This document shows positions 59,487 to 64,000 of a DNA stretch of 64,000 nucleotides, piece by piece. The stretch comes from JAHRAW01 sp028066695 (GTDB lineage: Bacteria; Pseudomonadota; Gammaproteobacteria; Arenicellales; Poriferihabitantaceae): NCBI GenBank assembly GCA_963457535.1, contig OY734803.1, positions 620,001 to 684,000 on the forward strand, in the 5' to 3' direction. Within the stretch, counting starts at the first letter, position 1. Every line of letters starts with the position of its first letter. The notes below the pieces were generated by a model. The model saw only the letters and a program-made list of their open reading frames with translations. It did not search any database and had not been told where the DNA came from. The translations under genes and the position numbers were made by a program.

Positions 59487-59577
59487 CGGGAGGGGGCATG
59501 CGCCGCCGCCGCCGATGGTCCGGCGGCGGGGAAATTCGGTATACTGAAAAGCCTTATTCATCAACGAGGAAATCCCC

Positions 59578-60507
59578 ATGAAAAACTCAATCAAATTCGG
59601 CGCCATCGGCGCGGTTGCGCTTGCCGGCGCCGCTTTCGGCATACTGACCGCGGGCGGCTCCGGCCTGGACACCTGGAAATCCGGCAAAAATCACAACCGC
59701 ATCATTCAGGTGCAAAACAAGGGCGGCGTGCAGGCCGCCGGCAAGAAAGTGCGGGTTGCGTATTATTCCAACTCGGCCTTTCAACTCACTTCTCCGCGCG
59801 GCATCACCATCATGGTCGACCCGTGGCGCAATGATCCGTCCGGTGTGTGGGGGGTGTGGTACCGCACGGAATTTCCGAAAGCCGAAGTGGACATCGGCAT
59901 GTCAACCCACGCGCATTTTGATCACGACGCCATCGGCGCGCTCGAATCAAACATGCTGCTTGACCGCATGGCCGGCAGCTTCAGCCTCGGCGACGTCAAA
60001 ATCACCGGCATCGCCGACAAGCACCAGTGCGTTGCGCCCGGCATCATCGCCTGGACCGACGCGGTCAGGCAGCTGGAAGGCCGCGAAAACATTTGCCCGC
60101 CGACCAATTCGCGCCACATGGACAACAACATCTACCTGATCGAAACCGGCGGGATGAAGTTTCTGATGTGGGGCGACAACCGGCCGAATCCGCCGAGCGA
60201 AGTATGGGAGCAAATCGGCAACGTGGATGTGGTATTTGTGCCGGTCGACGGGTCGGAGCACATCCTCGGCTACGACCAGGCCGATTCGGTGCTCATGAAA
60301 ACCGGCGCAAAAATCGCGGTGCCGCACCACTACCTTGTCCCTGAGACGACGTATGTCACCTCCACCCTGCAGACGGCGACCGAATGGGTGAAGCGCCATC
60401 CGCACACCATGCTGAAGCAGGCGCACTTTGACATCTCGTCCGCGGATCTCAAAGGCAAGTCCGGGCATGTGTATTACTTCGGATCAAACAACATGGTCAC
60501 GAAGTGA
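59578..60507 (+). CDS. Exported metallo-beta-lactamase-fold hydrolase (UlaG-like)
   Basis: 309 residues, good ribosome site GAGG before ATG 59578. N-terminal hydrophobic segment (about 6-27) looks like a signal anchor or signal peptide. MBL fold: ITIMVDPWRNDPSG, THAHFDHDAIG (HxHxDH metal ligands), a Cys-containing loop (KHQCVAPG), VVFVPVDGSEH and PHHYLVPETT. Related to UlaG-like lactonases and NAPE-PLD-like enzymes; substrate unknown. Followed by an intrinsic terminator inside the start of the next gene. Confidence 0.85.
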   Translation: MKNSIKFGAIGAVALAGAAFGILTAGGSGLDTWKSGKNHNRIIQVQNKGGVQAAGKKVRVAYYSNSAFQLTSPRGITIMVDPWRNDPSGVWGVWYRTEFPKAEVDIGMSTHAHFDHDAIGALESNMLLDRMAGSFSLGDVKITGIADKHQCVAPGIIAWTDAVRQLEGRENICPPTNSRHMDNNIYLIETGGMKFLMWGDNRPNPPSEVWEQIGNVDVVFVPVDGSEHILGYDQADSVLMKTGAKIAVPHHYLVPETTYVTSTLQTATEWVKRHPHTMLKQAHFDISSADLKGKSGHVYYFGSNNMVTK

Positions 60508-60517
60508 TGCGCGCCGG

Positions 60518-61852
60518 ATGAGCGCGGGCCGAATGGATGCGGCCGCGGAGCGGGCGGGATGCATGCGTCCCGCCCGCTTTTTGGCGCCGGCATTGGCCGG
60601 CGCACTGTTGTTCTGCTGCGGCGCCGCCGCGGCGCATTTTCTGCTGAATGTCAATATTCGGGTGTTCCATGCGGTGCACGAGCCGGACGGTCTGCGGCTG
60701 TTGGCGCGGGTGCCGATGCCCTATTTGCTCGCCGACAAGACCGGATACGCCGGCGCCGGCGGGCTGCCGCAGCCGGCGCCTTACACTTACAACCGCATGG
60801 TGGACGGCGAGGTGATGCATTATTTTGCGGCCGCGGATTTTAACCAGCGGCCGCGCGGGCTTGGACAATTTCTCGCGGACGGACTCGTATTGCAAAGTGG
60901 CGGGCGCTCGCTTGCGGCCGAGGTCGGCGAAGTGCGTGTTTGGCCGGCGGCGAGCCAGCCTCCGTTTGCCCGCCTTGATGAGGCGAAACGCGCCCTCGCT
61001 TCGCCATTGCAAAGCGGGCCGGTTGCGGAAACAGCGGAAATATTTGTGGGCGACAGCGTCGTGGATGTGGAATTGTTCTACCGCTCCGGCGGCGGCGGAA
61101 AGATCGGCGCATACATGCTCGGCAGTACGCTTAACCCGGGCCTGCCCCAGCAGGAGCAGACCGCCAACCTCATCATTGACCATGGCGCCGGCCGGGATGA
61201 AACGCTCATTTTTCGCGTTCGCGGATTGATGCGGGAGCCGGTGGAGATTTCGCGCTCGCCATGGAAAGCGGCCTGGACTTTTGCGCGCGCGGGCGTGCAT
61301 CATATTCTCGAGGGAAAAGACCATGTGCTGTTTGTGGTCTGCCTGCTGCTCGGCGCCGGCTCTTTCGCCTCTCTTGCCTGGCGCATCACCGGTTTTACCG
61401 CCGGGCACAGCGCAACGCTGATGCTGGGCTTTTTCGGCTATGCGCCCAAAGCCGCGTGGTTCGTGCCGCTGGTGGAAGTCGGGATCGCTTTTTCCATCAT
61501 TTATGTCGCCGCGGACGCCGTGCTGCGAAACGCAAAACATGGCGCCGCGGCAATAACCGCCCTGCTCGGATTGCTGCACGGGCTTGGCTTCTCTTTCGTG
61601 CTCAGGGAGATTCTGCATGTGGATTCTCCAAACCTGTGGCAAAGCCTGCTTGCTTTCAATGCCGGCATAGAGGCAGGGCAACTGATGATTGCCGCGCTGG
61701 TGTGGCCGCCGCTGTGGTTTCTGGCAAAACGCCTGCCGCACCGGCGGCATGCGCTTCGCTGGGCGATTGCCCTTCCCTGCATGGCGGTTGCGGCGGTCTG
61801 GGCCGGAGACCGCCTGGTGCTGTTTGCCGCAAGCGCCGGATTGGCCGGCTAA
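60518..61852 (+). CDS. HupE/UreJ-family membrane protein
   Basis: 444 residues if ATG 60518 is used; ATG 60563 (MRPARFLAPALAGALL) gives a canonical signal peptide but lies in the loop of a terminator hairpin. A periplasmic domain (about 60-260) is followed by about six helices, with the family motif HHILEGKDHVLFVVCLLLG and GFTAGHSATL, carrying the His/Asp metal residues of HupE/UreJ proteins (nickel or cobalt uptake in characterised cases). The large N-terminal extracytoplasmic domain is characteristic of the HupE/UreJ-2 subgroup. Metal specificity unknown. Confidence 0.85.
   Translation: MSAGRMDAAAERAGCMRPARFLAPALAGALLFCCGAAAAHFLLNVNIRVFHAVHEPDGLRLLARVPMPYLLADKTGYAGAGGLPQPAPYTYNRMVDGEVMHYFAAADFNQRPRGLGQFLADGLVLQSGGRSLAAEVGEVRVWPAASQPPFARLDEAKRALASPLQSGPVAETAEIFVGDSVVDVELFYRSGGGGKIGAYMLGSTLNPGLPQQEQTANLIIDHGAGRDETLIFRVRGLMREPVEISRSPWKAAWTFARAGVHHILEGKDHVLFVVCLLLGAGSFASLAWRITGFTAGHSATLMLGFFGYAPKAAWFVPLVEVGIAFSIIYVAADAVLRNAKHGAAAITALLGLLHGLGFSFVLREILHVDSPNLWQSLLAFNAGIEAGQLMIAALVWPPLWFLAKRLPHRRHALRWAIALPCMAVAAVWAGDRLVLFAASAGLAG
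60550..60582 (+). terminator. Intrinsic terminator/attenuator overlapping the HupE start region
   Basis: GCGGGCGGGA / TCCCGCCCGC, a perfect 10-bp stem with an 8-base loop, followed by TTTTT. It lies 43 bases after the MBL gene stop and inside the 5' end of the HupE frame; the loop contains ATG 60563. Confidence 0.8.
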
Positions 61853-61856
61853 AAAC

Positions 61857-61890
61857 AAAAAAAACCCGACCACGCATGGTCGGGTTTTTT
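61857..61890. terminator. Bidirectional intrinsic terminator between HupE and the rRNA operon
   Basis: AAAAAACCCGACCA / TGGTCGGGTTTTTT with a CGCA loop. Serves the plus-strand HupE gene and the minus-strand rRNA operon. Confidence 0.9.
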
Positions 61891-61899
61891 GCGTATCAA

Positions 61900-62017
61900 T
61901 GCCCGGCAACGTCCTACTTTCACATGGGGAGACCCCATACTATCATCGGCGCTGAGCGTTTTCACTTCTGAGTTCGGGATGGATCAGGTGGTTCCCGCTC
62001 GCCATGGTCACCGGGCA
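61900..62017 (-). rRNA. rrf: 5S ribosomal RNA
   Basis: Minus-strand sequence starts TGCCCGGTGACCATGGCGAG, contains the conserved CCGAACTCAGAAGTGAAA loop and ends TAGGACGTTGCCGGGCA; the two ends pair. Length about 118 bases. Last gene of the rRNA operon. Confidence 0.95.
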
Positions 62018-62128
62018 AACCGGCACGCGCGCCGCAAAATCCGCGGGCGCGCGAATATGTTCAACACAGGGCAGTCATCGGCGTTTATGCCGCATATAAC
62101 TCACCGAGGGCAAACCTCTTGGGGTTAT
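62018..62128 (-). other. 23S-5S spacer
   Basis: About 110 bases; no tRNA cloverleaf found. Presumably holds RNase III/processing stems. Confidence 0.7.

Positions 62129-64000
<1,872 letters not shown>

Noticed and set aside
62018..62128. Possible tRNA in the 23S-5S spacer
   Set aside because: No cloverleaf or T-loop consensus seen; spacer only about 110 bases.

Overview
GC-rich DNA from a Gram-negative bacterium, almost certainly a gammaproteobacterium. The evidence is gene order: dapF-xerC, rhodanese-secB-gpsA, surE-pcm-yqaA-nlpD, tesA-ybbA-ybbP, and an LPS-core cluster with waaG-, waaE- and waaQ-type genes. It also has autotransporters and Sec/lipoprotein signals. Genus cannot be told from the sequence. 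Two fdhD paralogues, a TorD chaperone, a DUF6494 protein and a membrane pyrophosphatase suggest formate/molybdoenzyme metabolism and energy-limited growth, but no formate dehydrogenase is in the window. The window ends inside a 23S rRNA gene. Layout: 1-1486 is the 5' part of a K+-type membrane pyrophosphatase (minus). 1.6-5.5 kb (minus) has two Sel1-repeat proteins, a HEPN/MNT toxin-antitoxin pair, xerC and dapF; copies of the xerC 3' end punctuate the inserted genes. 5.5-7.1 kb: small membrane protein and CtpA-type protease. 7.2-12.4 kb: tight four-gene operon of a MotA/TolQ/ExbB-like channel, two membrane-anchored partners and a protein with two FGE-sulfatase (SUMF1-like) domains. 12.4-22 kb: surface region with two lipoprotein-type S8 autotransporter proteases sharing a nearly identical barrel segment, one fdhD, a secreted Calx-beta/dockerin protein, and spacers with 10-bp periodic repeats and phased T-tracts. 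22-36.5 kb: housekeeping (secB, gpsA, trpD, nlpD, pcm, surE, efflux, tesA-ybbAP, ABC exporter). 36.5-40.3 kb: an AlbA_2/Schlafen-type protein beside a free-standing copy of its own C-terminal domain, PPK2 and a NYN-like protein. 40.3-53.3 kb: LPS/outer-polysaccharide glycosyltransferases, a LicD-cytidylyltransferase fusion, a lower-GC accessory islet (43.6-45.1 kb) and a first DUF3800 unit. 53.4-55.3 kb: second accessory patch with a PUA/EVE-like protein, a small hydrophobic peptide gene with a structured leader, and a second DUF3800 unit. 55.3-57.3 kb: fdhD2, DUF6494, torD. 57.3-61.9 kb: cupin, membrane protein, class III adenylate cyclase, metallo-beta-lactamase-fold protein, HupE/UreJ-type protein. 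61.9-64 kb: 5S and partial 23S rRNA (minus). The strongest leads for undescribed biology are: (1) two diverged promoter + structured RNA + DUF3800 units, whose RNAs share a closing stem and hairpins with compensatory changes; (2) the AlbA_2 protein and its stand-alone C-terminal-module partner; (3) the HEPN/MNT pair bounded by perfect 37-bp repeats of the xerC 3' end; (4) the ExbB-like/double-FGE operon; (5) the 41-residue hydrophobic peptide with a near-consensus promoter and structured leader. All functions are inferred by reading the sequence; no database search was run.
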